Source: Chromera velia (lineage: Eukaryota > Sar > Chromeraceae). Taken from it: a stretch of DNA of 64,000 nucleotides. The notes beneath the pieces are model-generated. The model did no database searches. It was not told the origin of the DNA and saw only the letters and a program-made list of their open reading frames with translations. A program made the position numbers and the translations under genes. How positions within the stretch are numbered: the stretch's first letter is position 1; every line of letters starts with the position of its first letter. Shown here in pieces: positions 61,640 through 64,000 of the stretch. The DNA lies in the NCBI GenBank assembly GCA_018398765.1, contig JAHBMJ010005755.1:1-64000 (forward strand), read 5' to 3'.

Positions 61640-62165
61640 GTAGCCTATTCTAACGTATATGCTTTTCTGAGCCAATTTGGAGCGGAGCTTTCCGGGTTTT
61701 TTTTTTTGATGAAAGCTGCATGCATTTGACGCAAGCAAGCTTGCGAACGGCCCCGGAAAGCAAAAAAAATGAGAACTTCACGATTGACGCACGCCGGCTA
61801 GCCAACCGGGCGGTCGCGCCGACCCCCCTCCCCCGCTGCGGGAAAAGCCGCAGAACCCCCCCTCCCCCAGGAAAAAAGCCCGGGGATGCAGCCTGTCACT
61901 TTCTGGGGCCACTGACGCACGCATGCATGACGACGCAGGTTCATGCATGCTTTTCTGGACCATTTGGGGCGGGATTTTTTCGGAGCCTTTTTTTGGTGAA
62001 AGACTGCATGCATGTATAGACTGGAGTATTTTTGTTTTGTAAGTGCCCTCCGCTTCACTTTCCGGGGCCATGCATGCATGGGCTCAGGGGATTGTTTGGT
62101 AAGTGCCCCCCGCTTCACTTTCCGGGGCCAAATGCCCCCAGCTTCGCTTTCCGGGGCCATCAACA
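61640..62165. repeat. Degenerate dispersed/inverted repeat cluster (GGCCCCGGAAAG)
   Basis: AAGCTTGCGAACGGCCCCGG at 61735 recurs with one change at 59820. The reverse complement core CTTTCCGGGGCC occurs at about 62057, 62117 and 62147. A CTTTTCTG...GATGAAAG...TGCATGCAT segment at 61663-61724 recurs diverged at 61951-62015. This looks like overlapping copies of a small non-coding element, possibly a MITE, but I cannot define its ends. Confidence 0.55.
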
Positions 62166-62189
62166 GTCGCGTTTATGTCAGCGTTTCTA

Positions 62190-62560
62190 GACACCGCGGC
62201 GTTTGTGTGTAAACGCCACGGTGCTGCGGAGTGGCACCACGTGCCGCGGTGTGCCCAAAGGGCATACCGTGGCAAGGGTGCACCGCGGCGCGCTGTGGGG
62301 AAAAAACTTGGAGGAGAAGGGGAGGACCGCGATGTGCCGTGGAGCAGCGCAGTGCCGGTCAAGCAAGTTTCCGCGGCGGGTCTGCCGCGGAGCGGCGGCA
62401 CCGTCGCCTTTGTCTCTCCGCGGCGGTATAAAAAAAAAAAAAGATCATATCGAGATCAAGTCTACCAAGTGTTGCGCCGCAGAAAGCTTGAGCAGGCACC
62501 ACGGCTGCGCCGCGGTGCCAGCTGGCGAGCACCGTGGCGCAGCCGCGGTGCTCACTAAGA
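62190..62560. other. GC-rich block dense in CCGCGG/CACGGC words
   Basis: CACCGCGG, GCCGCGG, CCGTGG and CCACGGTG words recur in both orientations about every 15-30 bases, and a T/A-rich GTATAAAAAAAAAAAAG interrupts them at 62424. Several pairs are complementary, so strong hairpins are likely. No conserved protein is evident in any frame. Confidence 0.6.
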
Positions 62561-62599
62561 CTGCTCTAGAAACACAAACTTTGTGTTGCATCAGTGCGT

Positions 62600-64000
62600 A
62601 AGATCAGACTGACAGCCTAGATGACAGCAAGACGGTAGAAAGACGAACGACGATGGACTTTCTGACTGATAGACTGTATAGTGCCTGCACCACGTTCACG
62701 TAACAGGTGCTAGCAGAGCCCTTGTTCTGACCAAGGGGATAAGAGAGGCGTCGTTTGTTGATTGAGCCTTCGTTCAGTCAAATAAACCCTAAAATAAACC
62801 TCAGCGCTTATGGTTATCGGAGCATCAGCATGCAGTCTCGTTGTGTAGTTGTTCACAACTAGTTGGGAGCCAGAGACCAGTAGAGAACCCTGTGATAGAG
62901 GTAGTAGGATGTAGTAAGATGAAGTCACTTTTTGACACAGCTAAGGAAGTGTTTGCGCTTGGAGAGAAGATCGAGCGTCTCCGTCATCAGACACTCGAGA
63001 AGAGCCGTGCAGACTTCGATGCGGTGATTGTGGAGGTGTGTCGACTTGCTCTCACCTTCAATCACAAGAACTTTATCGACATGAAGGAGATCGGCACACA
63101 GGATGAGGCAGCAACTTCGCATGACACCGCATAGAGGAAGAAGAAATGCAGGCGAGGCCGTCGTCTCTCATACAAAGCATCGTCCGACATCGAGTTCGAG
63201 AAGAACCATCAGACTGTGGTGAAGCAGCAGAAGCAGATGACGACTTTAAAGCAGGAAGCATCAAAGAGTACATGCAGCTGTTCTAGTAGCTTCTCCATAG
63301 AGGAAAGAGGAGCTGACCGCCCAAAGAATTATAAGAGGAGAGGTGGAGAGGGACAGCCTGAGAAAAGATGTTGAGATCCCTCTCGAAGTGCCTACTGCCC
63401 ACTGTGACATCAAGAAGATGAACACAAAGTGCAGTATGCCTACCAGTGGTCTGATCAGGAAGAGAGAGCTGTTGACAGAAAAAGAGATGAAGGAGGTAGA
63501 AACCATCTTCCGAGTCTCTCAGAGAGAATATCACTCTCTCAGGTGGAAGAGACGAAGCGACCAGCAGCAGTCAATGTATCTTTACTCTTCACACAGTCAG
63601 AGAGAGCCCAAGCAGATGAAGAGTTAAGCGAGGTGACGAAGACACGATGCAAGAAGTGGTGCCTTGTTTTTGCAGATATGGTGGGAAGAAAGGCAAGTAT
63701 ATCGGAAGAAGAGAGAGTGTCATTGATGGGACCGGCAGAGAGGAAAGCATATAAGAAGGAGTGCCGCCGTTAGTCCCATCTGACGGGAGATGAAATGCTT
63801 TCCCAGTGGCAGTGGGATTGTCTAGGTCGATCTCTACAAGCCAAGCCGTCAAAGTATGATACAATCAAAGAGGAATCTGACTCTGGATGTAGAAAAGTGA
63901 CAAAAGAAGAAGGAGCGAGACAATAGTGTGCATGAAGGTGCATTATCTCGTGGTGAAGTCATGAAATTGGGAAAGAATATGGCAAAGAGTGAGGAGAATG
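62600..64000 (+). pseudogene. Degenerate ORF region, possible start of another retroelement
   Basis: From 62920 a frame reads MKSLFDTAKEVFALGEKIER and continues as a charged helical segment to 63134. Coding-like composition (Lys/Glu/Arg-rich) then continues in the same and a neighbouring frame with several stops to about 63920. Upstream, TGGTTATCGGAGCAT at about 62811 resembles a diverged initiator-tRNA primer-binding site, preceded by AT-rich CAAATAAACCCTAAAATAAA as in an LTR end. This would fit the 5' LTR and gag of an LTR element cut off by the window. I recognise no domain, and the call is tentative. Confidence 0.35.

Overview
This is nuclear DNA from a unicellular eukaryote with very intron-rich genes. 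The best fit is a photosynthetic relative of apicomplexans (a chromerid alveolate such as Chromera), inferred from three things: a thioredoxin reductase with the Plasmodium-type C-terminal CGGGKCG redox tail, TRP-like and polycystin-type channels side by side, and introns packed with TG/CT/TTCC microsatellites that end in TGCATGCAG-like acceptors. Nothing prokaryotic is present: no operons, no CRISPR array, and I found no rRNA or tRNA gene.

Layout. (1) 421-2666 (+): 3' part of a thioredoxin reductase, four exons. (2) 4425-18515 (+): a long gene for a TRP-like cation channel with a degenerate ankyrin-like N-terminus, six membrane segments and a coiled-coil/Pro-rich tail. (3) 19962-21233 (+): an intronless PPPDE (DeSI-like) cysteine-peptidase gene. 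(4) 23088-23160: an isolated copy of the pore exon of gene 2, probably a relic. (5) 25848-35536 (-): a complete CNOT3/NOT5 gene (CCR4-NOT deadenylase complex), 19 exons that join in frame to 758 residues. (6) 36473-46585 (+): a complete polycystin-2-type channel, 20 exons, 831 residues, divergent from CNOT3 across about 0.9 kb. (7) 47604-52923 (+): an unrecognised gene of 11 exons, 542 residues, with an N-terminal signal peptide. (8) 53657-59712: a full-length Ty1/copia LTR retrotransposon with 301-bp LTRs, a GTGAT target duplication, primer-binding site and purine tract, but with stop codons through the polyprotein. (9) 60.4-64.0 kb: CT microsatellite, a minisatellite, degenerate repeats, a CCGCGG-rich block and a degenerate ORF region that may be another retroelement.

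Exon boundaries were placed by hand, by matching GT/AG sites with reading phase and, where possible, family similarity. For genes 1, 5, 6 and 7 every junction keeps phase. In gene 2 several junctions between about 9.0 and 14.4 kb are unresolved. The clearest biological themes are two related six-TM channel genes plus a pore-exon relic within 45 kb, microsatellite polarity that mostly follows transcription direction, local repeats that multiply splice donors, and a retrotransposon that has decayed almost entirely by transition mutations.
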